Part shown: in pieces, positions 18,129 through 26,315 of the stretch
Position numbering within the stretch: the first letter of the stretch is position 1
Layout: each line of letters opens with the position of its first letter
Source of the DNA: JAVBKV01 sp031553885
GTDB lineage: Bacteria > Bacteroidota > Bacteroidia > Bacteroidales > Azobacteroidaceae
Direction: 5' to 3'
Assembly (NCBI GenBank): GCA_031553885.1
Contig: JAVBKV010000038.1
Location: 1-50,183 of the forward strand
DNA: 50,183 nt
Notes under the pieces: model-generated
The model's input: only the letters and a program-made list of their open reading frames with translations
The model's database searches: none
What the model was told of the DNA's origin: nothing
Position numbers and translations under genes: made by a program

Positions 18129-18210
18129 TATAGAATAAAAATGAAAGAAATGAAAAAATGAAAGAAATGAAAATGTACTTTCTTCATTTCTTTCATTTTT
18201 TCATTCTATA
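18129..18210. repeat. Large palindromic spacer element between mreB and mreC
   Basis: The right arm (18183-18210, 28 bases) is a perfect complement of two left-side blocks: the outer 8 bases TATAGAAT (18129-18136) and the inner 20 bases (18152-18171). An extra near-copy of the 15/16-base AAATGAAAGAAATGA unit is inserted in the left arm between them. The loop is 11 bases. As RNA it would form a long AT-rich hairpin inside the mreB-mreC transcript. Confidence 0.8.
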
Positions 18211-18214
18211 GATT

Positions 18215-19234
18215 TTAGCGAATAAGGAAATTAAATTTATCAATATTTTTCAAAGCGATACCCGTTCCTTTTGCGACAGCATGCAACGGATCTTCTGCAA
18301 TATGGAAAGGAATATTGATTTTATCGGCAAGACGTCTGTCCAGCCCTTTCAGCAAAGCGCCTCCTCCTGCTAAGTAAATCCCGTTACGGACAATATCCGC
18401 ATACAACTCGGGAGGTGTTTGTTCCAAAGCACTCAGGACAGCTGTTTCTATTTTAGAAATCGATTTTTCCAGGCAGTGCGCGACTTCCTGATAAGAAACC
18501 GGCACCTCCATCGGCAGAGCAGTCATACGGTTCGGGCCGTACACCACAAAATCTTCAGGGGGATCTTCCAGGGTCAGCATCGCAGAACCGACATTGATCT
18601 TAATCATTTCCGCCGTGCGTTCTCCGATCCGCATATTGTGCTGACGCCCCATGTAATCCATGATATCAGCAGTCAGATCATCTCCGGCAATCCGGATGGA
18701 CTTATTGGAAACGATACCTCCCAGCGAAATAATTGCAATTTCAGTCGTTCCACCCCCTATGTCCACGATCATATTTCCTTCCGGAGCTTCCACATCCAGT
18801 CCGATACCAATGGCCGCAGCCATGGGTTCGTAAATCATATATACATCGCGGCCTCCGGCATGTTCAGCAGAGTCGCGAACCGCCCGGATTTCCACTTCCG
18901 TACTCCCCGAAGGAATACAGACAACAATTCGCAGTGAGGGAGAAAATAAACGGCTCCGGTTATTAATCATCTTGATCATGCCCCGGATCATTTGCTCCGC
19001 AGCATAAAAATCAGCAATCACTCCATCGCGAAGTGGCCGGATTGTTTTAATATTTTCATGTGTTTTCCCATGCATTTGTTGAGCCTTTTTCCCAATGGCC
19101 AACAACTTATCAGTGCGACGGTCCAATGCTACAACCGAGGGTTCATCCACCACAATCTTACCATTACAGATGATAATGGTGTTGGCAGTACCCAAATCCA
19201 TCGCGATTTCCTGGGTGAAAGAAAATAATCCCAT
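18215..19234 (-). CDS. mreB: Actin-like rod shape protein MreB
   Basis: Cytoplasmic actin homologue that orients lateral wall synthesis. The 339-residue protein has the phosphate-1 motif DLGTANT (13-19), the phosphate-2 motif DIGGGTTEIAI (about 158-168) and the adenosine motif LAGGGALLKGLD near the C-terminus, with an amphipathic N-terminus (MGLFSFTQEI). Its start is only 3 bases after the purH stop codon, so it is probably expressed from the purH promoter. Confidence 0.98.
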   Translation of the reverse strand: MGLFSFTQEIAMDLGTANTIIICNGKIVVDEPSVVALDRRTDKLLAIGKKAQQMHGKTHENIKTIRPLRDGVIADFYAAEQMIRGMIKMINNRSRLFSPSLRIVVCIPSGSTEVEIRAVRDSAEHAGGRDVYMIYEPMAAAIGIGLDVEAPEGNMIVDIGGGTTEIAIISLGGIVSNKSIRIAGDDLTADIMDYMGRQHNMRIGERTAEMIKINVGSAMLTLEDPPEDFVVYGPNRMTALPMEVPVSYQEVAHCLEKSISKIETAVLSALEQTPPELYADIVRNGIYLAGGGALLKGLDRRLADKINIPFHIAEDPLHAVAKGTGIALKNIDKFNFLIR

Positions 19235-19237
19235 ACA

Positions 19238-20761
19238 TTAATGTTTAAAGTGACGAACACCGGTCATTACCATCGCCACGTTATTTTTATTACAATATTC
19301 CACAGATAATTCGTCTTTGATAGAACCTCCCGGTTGTACAACAGCAGTAATACCCGCTTCATGAGCAATTTCCACACAATCGGGGAAAGGGAAGAAGGCA
19401 TCAGAAGCCATCACAGCTCCGTTCAGGTCGAATCCGAATGATTTTGCTTTTTCGATCGCCTGTTTCAGGGCATCTACCCGGGATGTTTGTCCGACTCCGC
19501 TTGCACAGAGTTGTTTGTTTTTCGCTAATATAATCGCATTCGACTTGGTGTTTTTCACCAGCTTATTGGCAAACAACAAATCTTCGGTTTCCTGTTCAGT
19601 CGGTTGTTTTTCGGTCGCCGGTTTCAGATCGGCTGCCGCCTGGATACTCAGGTCTTTGTCCTGAACGAGAACTCCGTTCAACAACGAACGGAACTGCAGA
19701 GAAGATTGATTCATTTGCTTTTGAATCAGAATAATCCGGTTTTTCTTTTGCATCAGAACTTCCAATGCATCTGTGTCATAATCCGGAGCAATCAGTACTT
19801 CGAAGAAAATCTGGTTGATTTCTTCCGCAGCCACTTTGTCAATAATTCCGTTACAGATCAGGACTCCGCCGAAGGCAGAAACCGGATCTCCGGCCAAAGC
19901 ATCTTTCCAGGCTTCGAGCACCGTGGGCCGTGAAGCTATTCCACAGGCATTATTGTGCTTGAGGATTGCAAATGTAATTTCATCAAATTCGGAAATCAAA
20001 TTGACAGCAGCGTCGATATCCAGCAGGTTGTTGTAGGAAATTTCTTTGCCTTGCAGTTGTTCAAATACATCCTCGAATTTTCCGTAAAAGACACCTTTCT
20101 GGTGAGGGTTTTCTCCATAACGCAGGTTCTTGGCATCATCTTCCGCACAACGGAAATAAGTACCCGCTCCTCCATCAAAGTAATTGAATATCGCCGAATC
20201 GTATCCGGACGAAACGGCAAACGCTTCTTTTGCAAACCATTTACGTTCCTCCAAGGTTGTAACGGCTCTGTTTTCGGACAATAAATCCCGTAAAGGAGCA
20301 TATTGATTTTTAGAGGCAACAATTACCACATCGTTGAAATTTTTAGCGGCAGCACGGATCAACGAAATACCTCCGATATCGATTTTTTCTATGATTGCCT
20401 CTTCTTCTGCTCCGGAAGCCACTGTTTCCTGAAAAGGATATAAGTCTACAATAACCAGGTCAATTTCAGGAATTTCGTATTGAGCGATCTGTTGCTGATC
20501 CGACTCGTTGGCCCGGCGATTCAGGATTCCTCCGAACACTTTGGGATGCAATGTTTTTACACGACCGCCCAGAATAGACGGATAGCCGGTCAACCCTTCC
20601 ACCGAATGGCAGGGAAAGCCTAATGATTCGATAAATTCCTGAGTTCCTCCTGTAGAATAAAATGACACTCCTTCCTGATTCAATTTGGACAGTATTTCAT
20701 CCAATCCATCTTTATGATATACAGAAATAAGTGCATTTTTAATTTTTTTGGCTGCAGACAT
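19238..20761 (-). CDS. purH: Bifunctional AICAR formyltransferase/IMP cyclohydrolase
   Basis: Catalyses the last two steps of de novo IMP synthesis using 10-formyl-tetrahydrofolate. The 507-residue protein has an N-terminal MGS-like cyclohydrolase domain (about 8-150, with YSTGGT) and a C-terminal AICAR transformylase domain that keeps the catalytic Lys-His pair in AILKHNNACG. It heads the cell-shape operon, 3 bases upstream of mreB. A TAATTTTG element at 20804-20811 is a likely promoter. Confidence 0.98.
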   Translation of the reverse strand: MSAAKKIKNALISVYHKDGLDEILSKLNQEGVSFYSTGGTQEFIESLGFPCHSVEGLTGYPSILGGRVKTLHPKVFGGILNRRANESDQQQIAQYEIPEIDLVIVDLYPFQETVASGAEEEAIIEKIDIGGISLIRAAAKNFNDVVIVASKNQYAPLRDLLSENRAVTTLEERKWFAKEAFAVSSGYDSAIFNYFDGGAGTYFRCAEDDAKNLRYGENPHQKGVFYGKFEDVFEQLQGKEISYNNLLDIDAAVNLISEFDEITFAILKHNNACGIASRPTVLEAWKDALAGDPVSAFGGVLICNGIIDKVAAEEINQIFFEVLIAPDYDTDALEVLMQKKNRIILIQKQMNQSSLQFRSLLNGVLVQDKDLSIQAAADLKPATEKQPTEQETEDLLFANKLVKNTKSNAIILAKNKQLCASGVGQTSRVDALKQAIEKAKSFGFDLNGAVMASDAFFPFPDCVEIAHEAGITAVVQPGGSIKDELSVEYCNKNNVAMVMTGVRHFKH

Positions 20762-20803
20762 CTGTTTGTATTTAATTTTTTGGTTGATTTTTATTTAGAG
20801 TCA

Positions 20804-20811
20804 CAAAATTA
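20804..20811 (-). promoter_or_regulatory. TAnnTTTG -7 element for purH-mre operon
   Basis: TAATTTTG on the minus strand lies 43 bases before the purH ATG. No good -33 partner is visible. It sits between the ferredoxin terminator and purH, so it would drive the whole purH-mreBCD-mrdA-rodA run. Confidence 0.45.
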
Positions 20812-20859
20812 TACATTTTGTTTGGAATTATTGGTATGGAAAGAAATTAATTTAAAAAA

Positions 20860-20889
20860 AGACTGCTGGCCGGTTTCGGTCAGCAGTCT
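20860..20889 (-). terminator. Terminator after the ferredoxin gene
   Basis: A 13-bp stem with one G-T pair (AGACTGCTG at 20860-20868, CAGCAGTCT at 20881-20889, plus inner CCG/CGG) has a 4-base loop and is followed on the minus strand by seven T residues. It lies 22 bases after the ferredoxin stop. Confidence 0.9.
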
Positions 20890-20911
20890 GTAAATAACAT
20901 TTAGCATTTGA

Positions 20912-21079
20912 TTATGCCGGATGAATTGCTTCTGAGGGACATACATCCGCGCAGGTACCACAGTCCGTACATTGATCCGGATCAATTTTATAAATTTCTC
21001 CTTCAGATATTGCACTTACCGGACATTCATCGATACAACTGCCACAAGCAATACAGTCATCTGTAATTACGTAAGCCAT
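20912..21079 (-). CDS. 2[4Fe-4S] ferredoxin
   Basis: A 55-residue cytoplasmic electron carrier with two complete cluster motifs, CIACGSCIDECP and CTDCGTCADVCP, typical of clostridial-type low-potential ferredoxins used by anaerobes with PFOR and related oxidoreductases. The start MAYVITDDC at 21079 is preferred over an in-frame ATG at 21127 because the family begins there and a promoter lies at 21114-21121, inside the longer reading. It is monocistronic, with its own promoter and terminator. Confidence 0.96.
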   Translation of the reverse strand: MAYVITDDCIACGSCIDECPVSAISEGEIYKIDPDQCTDCGTCADVCPSEAIHPA

Positions 21080-21113
21080 TTTGAAAAAAATTAAATTAGT
21101 ACTAAAATCAAGG

Positions 21114-21143
21114 CAAAGATAAAGCAAGCTGTATAAATTTCAA
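21114..21143 (-). promoter_or_regulatory. Promoter of the ferredoxin gene
   Basis: On the minus strand TTG (21141-21143) and TATCTTTG (21114-21121) are separated by 19 bases, a good fit to the Bacteroidota -33/-7 promoter. Transcription would start about 28 bases before the ATG at 21079. Confidence 0.7.
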
Positions 21144-21233
21144 TGTAATTCTTTATAAAAAAAATTGATCCCCCATTGTTTATATTGATTCAAAATAAGA
21201 AAATATGATACTCTTGGCATAAATTTTGAGTAA

Positions 21234-21261
21234 TTTAACAAAACAAGGTTTTTTTGTTAAA
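21234..21261. promoter_or_regulatory. Inverted repeat upstream of aqpZ
   Basis: Perfect 10-bp arms TTTAACAAAA (21234-21243) and TTTTGTTAAA (21252-21261) with an 8-base loop lie about 95 bases before the aqpZ ATG. It could be an operator or a leader hairpin. The rest of the 275-base gap is AT-rich and holds no gene or clear aqpZ -7 element that I can see. Confidence 0.4.
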
Positions 21262-21354
21262 CGTTATAGGGTGTATGTTCTCAATCTGTCGTTATAATCA
21301 ACATATAATCGTAGTAACGTAAGACAATGAACTAAAAATTAAACGTGATTAATT

Positions 21355-22044
21355 ATGAAAACAGGACAAAAATTTACGGCCGAACTTATCGGCACATTTC
21401 TTTTGGTTTTGGGCGGTTGCGGCACTGCTGTACTGGCAGGATCGGTCGTTAGCTGGCTGGGGGTTTCCCTGGCATTCGGGCTAACCATCGTTGCTATTGC
21501 ATACGGCCTGGGCCATGTTTCCGGGGCTCATCTCAATCCGGCTGTTTCCATCGGATTATGGTTGGCAAAAAGAATGCCCTCCAAGGATTTATTACCATAC
21601 ATCTGCGCACAGATTGTTGGAGCAATTCTGGGTGCAGGGGTTATTTATCTAATTGCTACAGGGCTTGACGGATTCAACGTCAAAGAAAGCGGATTTGCCG
21701 CCAACGGATACGGAGAGCATTCTCCGGCCGGTTACGGATTAACGGCAGCCATTGTTTCAGAGGTAGTGCTTACTTTTATTTTCGTTTTGGTCATTATCGG
21801 ATCTACCGACTCCCGTGCACCTAAAGGTTTTGCAGGTTTAGCTATCGGTTTAACGTTGACCCTAATCCATTTAATCAGTATTCCGGTAACCAACACTTCT
21901 GTAAACCCTGCCCGTAGTATCAGTCAGGCTGTATTTGTCGGAGACTGGGCGTTGGCTCAACTTCCAGTATTCATTCTGGCTCCTGTTGCAGGAGCGGCTC
22001 TGGCCGGTCTGGTATATTCTTTTATTGCTCCGGAGAAAAAATAA
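21355..22044 (+). CDS. aqpZ: Aquaporin Z (water channel)
   Basis: Inner-membrane water channel of 229 residues with six membrane helices and two half-helices carrying NPA motifs (61-63 and 184-186). The selectivity-filter residues of E. coli AqpZ are all present with a constant two-residue offset (Phe41, His172, Thr181, Arg187), so it is a water-selective aquaporin, not a glycerol facilitator. It is alone between the ferredoxin gene and a convergent gene, with a shared strong terminator downstream. Confidence 0.96.
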   Translation: MKTGQKFTAELIGTFLLVLGGCGTAVLAGSVVSWLGVSLAFGLTIVAIAYGLGHVSGAHLNPAVSIGLWLAKRMPSKDLLPYICAQIVGAILGAGVIYLIATGLDGFNVKESGFAANGYGEHSPAGYGLTAAIVSEVVLTFIFVLVIIGSTDSRAPKGFAGLAIGLTLTLIHLISIPVTNTSVNPARSISQAVFVGDWALAQLPVFILAPVAGAALAGLVYSFIAPEKK

Positions 22045-22064
22045 TTTCAGACAACGCATTAAAC

Positions 22065-22104
22065 AAAAAGACGCGGAGAATTGGAAACATCTCCGCGTCT
22101 TTTT
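22065..22104. terminator. Bidirectional terminator between aqpZ and the thioredoxin-like gene
   Basis: A perfect 15-bp stem (22065-22079 and 22090-22104; core GACGCGGAGA) with a 10-base loop is flanked by A and T runs on the two sides. It can end transcription from both convergent genes. Confidence 0.92.
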
Positions 22105-22132
22105 TGTTTTAAGATTTCAGCATCAGAAAAAA

Positions 22133-22624
22133 TCAACCATTTTTTCCTGCCTTCATAAATTTCAATACTTCATTCGGGCTTATGTTTTTTGCCACAATGA
22201 CTCCCTGAGGATCAATCAGCCAATTACCGAAGCCTTTTTCCAGCCGGTATTTTTTAAATAATTGTGACTGATTCCCTGCCGGCTCATTAAATTGAGTCCC
22301 TGCATTCAGGCCATCCGCTTTTACGGTTCCCCTGAAGACACATTCTTTTTCATCCATTGAAACGGATATCAATCGAAGTCCTTCCGGTTGCGCCTGGGCA
22401 AGCATATTATGCATCCGCACATTCTGAACTCTTGATTCAGCGTCATAAGCCGCCCAGCATTGCAAAAGAACATAACCATTCGTTTTCAAACAACTATCTT
22501 GCACTTGGATTACCGGAGCAAGATTCCCGGGTTGGATACCTTCGGTAATTTTCATTTCCCTTGTCCCGGACCCCATTAAAAACGGAATGATCCCAAGAAG
22601 GAAAATTGTTTTCAAATACCTCAT
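22133..22624 (-). CDS. Degenerate thioredoxin-like (TlpA/ResA-type) exported protein
   Basis: A 163-residue protein with an N-terminal hydrophobic export segment (about 1-20) and a thioredoxin fold resembling TlpA/ResA: the segment CWAAYDAESR (56-65) aligns with the usual FWATWCGPCR, so both redox cysteines are replaced, by Asp61 and Ser64. The rest of the fold is recognisable (ISVSMDE, later GNWLIDPQGVIVAKN). It therefore should not act as a disulfide reductase and may be a scaffold or binding protein. It is preceded by a TATCTTTG element and an unusually long leader of about 118 bases. Confidence 0.7.
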   Translation of the reverse strand: MRYLKTIFLLGIIPFLMGSGTREMKITEGIQPGNLAPVIQVQDSCLKTNGYVLLQCWAAYDAESRVQNVRMHNMLAQAQPEGLRLISVSMDEKECVFRGTVKADGLNAGTQFNEPAGNQSQLFKKYRLEKGFGNWLIDPQGVIVAKNISPNEVLKFMKAGKNG

Positions 22625-22748
22625 ACATCTCTTTTTAGGTAAATACTCAAACTCACATCACTGCGAGCCCCCTGATTTTCAGGAGTTCAACGTTCATTTT
22701 GGTAAAAATAAATGTCGGTTAAAATAGAATTTCACTAATAAAACGATG

Positions 22749-22756
22749 CAAAGATA
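22749..22756 (-). promoter_or_regulatory. TAnnTTTG -7 element for the thioredoxin-like gene
   Basis: TATCTTTG on the minus strand is a good -7 match, though no TTTG is seen at -33. Transcription from it would give a leader of about 118 bases before the ATG at 22624, containing a short hairpin (CTCCTGA/TCAGGGG, with one G-T pair). Confidence 0.55.
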
Positions 22757-22804
22757 CAAATTGTTTTTGAAAATGAAATTGCTTTCTCCGTTTCTTCAAT
22801 TCTA

Positions 22805-23521
22805 CTACTCTCCCAATTCCTGGCCCTGACAATATTGGATTAAAGATTTCAGGTCCTGTTCGTTATCAAAATTGCTTTTATTACTTTTAACAAAAGCATC
22901 AATTTCTTTTGGAATTTTTGGGAACACCTTTTTTACATCTTCTACCTTTTTTACTTGCACCACCTTGCCGGAAGGCAGCAGTAGGTAGTAATAGTTTTTC
23001 AAAGTAACCAGAATATTTTCTTTGATAGCTAAAGGATTTCCTTGGGAAGCGGTATTGACTGTCTGATTAATCGACTCTATAGAAGAAGTTGCAGTGGATA
23101 CTCCATACCCACCCTCTTTGCTATATGGAACAGCCTTTCCTTTTCGAAGAACACATAATTTTATGTCTCCGGCAACCAGTTCTTCCATAAATTCTTTCTG
23201 TTTATAAGGATAAAAAATCCGGCCGTCAATTTCAATCCGGTATACGGATTTGATGTCCGCTAAGGCTTGCACACTGTTGTCATCCGGAGATATGAACTGC
23301 ATTTCACCGATAAGCATATTGTAATTCATATTCCCTTTACCTCCTTTCCCGTTAGTATAAAATACTTTTCCCTCTTTGAAAGTGGGGAATATGTACTGAT
23401 AACTCGTCGGAGTAACTGATCCCAGATCAGCACCGGATTCAGTAGTGATTACTACTTTATTCTGACCAAACAGGCCGCAGGAAAGAATCAGAAATGCGAA
23501 TGTAAAAAAAGTCGTTTTCAT
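22805..23521 (-). CDS. Secreted protein of unknown function, M6-protease neighbour
   Basis: I do not recognise a family. The 238-residue protein has a clear signal peptide (1-19, ending LFGQ) and no membrane segment afterwards. The C-terminal quarter is Lys-rich and helical in character (KKVEDVKKVFPKIPKEIDAF). A segment around residues 85-120 alternates hydrophobic and charged residues as in beta-sandwich proteins. It lies 24 bases after the M6 protease stop codon in the same direction, so it is likely co-transcribed and may act with that protease. Confidence 0.7.
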   Translation of the reverse strand: MKTTFFTFAFLILSCGLFGQNKVVITTESGADLGSVTPTSYQYIFPTFKEGKVFYTNGKGGKGNMNYNMLIGEMQFISPDDNSVQALADIKSVYRIEIDGRIFYPYKQKEFMEELVAGDIKLCVLRKGKAVPYSKEGGYGVSTATSSIESINQTVNTASQGNPLAIKENILVTLKNYYYLLLPSGKVVQVKKVEDVKKVFPKIPKEIDAFVKSNKSNFDNEQDLKSLIQYCQGQELGE

Positions 23522-23545
23522 ATTATTCCCTTATTTTGATGACTA

Positions 23546-25321
23546 TTAATGGACTATTTTTTTACTCGTTTTATTTGTTTTGACCAAATAAATCGTGTTT
23601 TTCGGTAAAGTCAGGGATACAGAAGAATCATTTATCGTTTCCGAATATACCTTTAATCCGGTCACCGTATAGATTTGAAGTATTCCTCCCGGCTTCAGAT
23701 TTGATATAATTAATTGATTTTCTTCTGAGCGCACCTCGAGATCAGTATTTACGGTAATATTCTCATTTCCGGAAATAGTCATACCTGTAATTTCGAATGA
23801 AATCTCCTCTCCGGCTGAAGATATGTTCCGGATTCTTAATTTTCCGTCCGATCCGTCGGATAAAAAAGTGGTTAAAAGAGAAACCGTTCCCCCCACAGAA
23901 GGTCTTTTGGCATCACTGGTATAAAAAGCTTCATTAACGAATCCTTTCTCTGTTAAAGTACCATTGGGACGATAGACATACACACCATCGGGTGGGCCAT
24001 TTCTATTTCCTTCTCTAACGGTGCTGTTGATTCGATAAACCAATAAACCGGATCCTGGCAATGCACTTTCATACAATCCTTCTTTTTTACGGTATTCAAT
24101 GACATAAAATTCGTTAGGATTGGTAGAGGCTACTTTATAACATACGTTAGCCGATCCGGATAATAAAGGTTTTAATGTATAAGTACCTGCTTTCGTAATT
24201 TCGGGTATATGATCGATAAAATGACCATACTGGTATTTCATATAAGCACTCATGTGTCCGGAACCATTATCCATGATATCCCAAGGGCCAGCAGGTTCCA
24301 TATTGTCTCCGCTATAATGATATAAGTCAGGAGCTCCCAAAGCATGAAACATTTCATGACATACAGTCGTTACAGACATTTGATTTTCCGGTTCGAAGAT
24401 ATAATCAAAAACTCTTTTACCGTGTAATCTAACATCATACATGTATAAATTCCAACGATGCGCCCAAATTAAGCTACTCCAACCATCGGAATTTCCTTGA
24501 ATAATAAAACAAATATTTTCTACAAGTCCATCTCCGTTTAAATCCAGTTGACTTGCTGTAAAATGAGCTTCAATAGATGGTTTTAGCGCAAGAACGGCAT
24601 TTGACAGAAGATTTTGTTCTCTTCCTGCCCGCTGTTCTTCATTCAGATAACCGATCGGATTTGTGGTGGCATTGTAAACCTGATAGTATCCTCTTGGTTG
24701 ATCTGCCTCATAAGATAAACTTTCAATGCTTTCCGGTTCGGGGAAGTGCGAGGATTCGATGACAAATTTTTGATAAGACGCTTCCAGGTAATAGTTTTTT
24801 AACGATTTACTGTTTTCGTCGTTGAGTTGTTTGTCGTAATAAGACCGGCTGTTCTTGAATTGTGGAGCATCCGGAAAAGAAATATAAATAACGATATTGT
24901 GGAGTGTATCCAGTGCCTCAGAAGATGATCTCAGTAATGCCCGGGTATCAATTTCGACGTCGGACATTGATGTTTCCATCCAGTCTCTCTTTTTTTGATA
25001 TTCTTTTTTTGAAATTACCATCCACGGTTTAATTCCCTTATTTTCCAAATCAATATCAGAACCTACCCGGATGGAAGAAGAAACTAAATTCCCTTCTGCA
25101 TCTTTTTGGGCATAATAGCAATATCCATCGTCATTCTTCAGTATCGTAAATCCTTTTTCATCATGTACCCAGTGATAAAACTCATCCCCGGAAGAAAAAA
25201 GAGATAAAACGGTTCCGTCCGGTTGTATTACTTCGACAGGAAGATACTTGACAGGAGCAGCCTGAACCCCTTGGATGCAGGCAAAAAAACAACTAATAAA
25301 AAGTGCAAAAATATACCTCAT
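23546..25321 (-). CDS. Secreted M6 family metalloprotease with T9SS-type C-terminal domain
   Basis: Extracellular zinc protease of 591 residues. A signal peptide (1-21) is followed by a propeptide-like region, an M6 (immune inhibitor A-like) catalytic domain with HEMFH at 322-326 and the likely third ligand Asp332 in LGAPDLYH, then a beta-rich region. A calcium-loop-like DLNGDG occurs at about 260-265. The last ~75 residues (LQIYTVTGLKVYSE...YLVKTNKTSKKIVH) fit the type A sorting domain of the type IX secretion system, so surface delivery is likely. It lies downstream of susC-susD and a Calx-beta lipoprotein, with a terminator between. Substrate unknown. Confidence 0.88.
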   Translation of the reverse strand: MRYIFALFISCFFACIQGVQAAPVKYLPVEVIQPDGTVLSLFSSGDEFYHWVHDEKGFTILKNDDGYCYYAQKDAEGNLVSSSIRVGSDIDLENKGIKPWMVISKKEYQKKRDWMETSMSDVEIDTRALLRSSSEALDTLHNIVIYISFPDAPQFKNSRSYYDKQLNDENSKSLKNYYLEASYQKFVIESSHFPEPESIESLSYEADQPRGYYQVYNATTNPIGYLNEEQRAGREQNLLSNAVLALKPSIEAHFTASQLDLNGDGLVENICFIIQGNSDGWSSLIWAHRWNLYMYDVRLHGKRVFDYIFEPENQMSVTTVCHEMFHALGAPDLYHYSGDNMEPAGPWDIMDNGSGHMSAYMKYQYGHFIDHIPEITKAGTYTLKPLLSGSANVCYKVASTNPNEFYVIEYRKKEGLYESALPGSGLLVYRINSTVREGNRNGPPDGVYVYRPNGTLTEKGFVNEAFYTSDAKRPSVGGTVSLLTTFLSDGSDGKLRIRNISSAGEEISFEITGMTISGNENITVNTDLEVRSEENQLIISNLKPGGILQIYTVTGLKVYSETINDSSVSLTLPKNTIYLVKTNKTSKKIVH

Positions 25322-25334
25322 AATATTTAATTTT

Positions 25335-25371
25335 AAAAAACAAGGTCACCAGACAGATGACCTTGTTTTTT
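25335..25371. terminator. Terminator between the Calx-beta lipoprotein and M6 protease genes
   Basis: A perfect 14-bp stem (left arm 25335-25348, core CAAGGTCA; right arm 25358-25371) has a 9-base loop and T-rich flanks on both strands. It ends the susC-susD-lipoprotein transcript, so the protease probably needs read-through or its own promoter. No TAnnTTTG element is evident between it and the protease start. Confidence 0.87.
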
Positions 25372-25393
25372 TATAGATTAAAAGAGTCTATTA

Positions 25394-26299
25394 TTATCTC
25401 TTTGTGAATTTAACTCCATCCAAGGTCAATGTGAAGAATCCTCCACTAGCTCCCGTACCCGGATTTATCGCTTCAATTCCGAATCCATCGGTACACGTGA
25501 TAACTCCATCTTTAAAAACACCCTTCAATGAACTTAATGTGAACAAATCATCCGACGGCTCATCGTAGTGTGTAGCTCTGAAATAGCGATTCCATGCTCC
25601 GGTTGGTTTCGGTAATACGCCGATGTATTGGTTATCCGCAATTGAAATCGTAATGTCTCCGCCTTCTTCCTTGATTTTCATTTCGGCCGCAGTCGGAGTA
25701 CTACCCGTGTTGAATACGATATTCAGCGTGTTTATATCGACTTCATTCGCAGATACGACAGCAGGTATACTAAGAGCACTTCCGTCGAATAACGATTTGG
25801 CAGAGATCGTATAGGTTCCGATCAGGGCAGCCCATGGATGTTCGTCATCAATAATGGTTACCGTTATTGACGATGCTACGTTTTTCTTCAGGTTATCAGG
25901 ACTGATACTTTCTAATACAAGATTGAAGGTCTTATTACCTGTAAATTCATCGTTATCAATGATATTTACATATACACTGTCGATACCAAAACCATTATTG
26001 AATTCGATCGTTTTGTTTTCAATCGTATAGTCGGTTCCTTCAATTGCAGTAGTACCAGTAAGTCCATCTGTGGAGGAGGCAATCGTTACTTTGACTTTCA
26101 CTCCGCCGGGAACGCCCGCCAACACAACCGGAATTCCTACACGTCCGTCCGTTTCAGAAAAACGTGCAGAGAAATTAGCGTCGAATGCCACATTGGTATC
26201 TGCCGTTTTGAAGGCATCCGGTTCGTTTAATTCACATCCTGTGAATAAAATCAACAGGGAAAGGAAAAATCCTATATAGCTATTTTTTTTCATATTCAT
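25394..26299 (-). CDS. Calx-beta domain surface lipoprotein
   Basis: A 301-residue lipoprotein with signal peptide and lipobox (LFTGC, Cys22), followed by one Calx-beta-like domain (about 45-152; TDYTIENKTIEF, then VNIIDNDEFTGNKTFNLVL and IIDDE) and a C-terminal beta-rich domain (about 155-300). Residues after Cys22 (ELNEPD) are acidic, which in Bacteroidota often marks surface exposure. It is 16 bases downstream of susD, the usual place of a SusE/SusF-like ligand-binding accessory protein. The ligand is not predictable. Confidence 0.82.
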   Translation of the reverse strand: MNMKKNSYIGFFLSLLILFTGCELNEPDAFKTADTNVAFDANFSARFSETDGRVGIPVVLAGVPGGVKVKVTIASSTDGLTGTTAIEGTDYTIENKTIEFNNGFGIDSVYVNIIDNDEFTGNKTFNLVLESISPDNLKKNVASSITVTIIDDEHPWAALIGTYTISAKSLFDGSALSIPAVVSANEVDINTLNIVFNTGSTPTAAEMKIKEEGGDITISIADNQYIGVLPKPTGAWNRYFRATHYDEPSDDLFTLSSLKGVFKDGVITCTDGFGIEAINPGTGASGGFFTLTLDGVKFTKR

Positions 26300-26315
26300 A
26301 ATCCTTTTTATTCAA

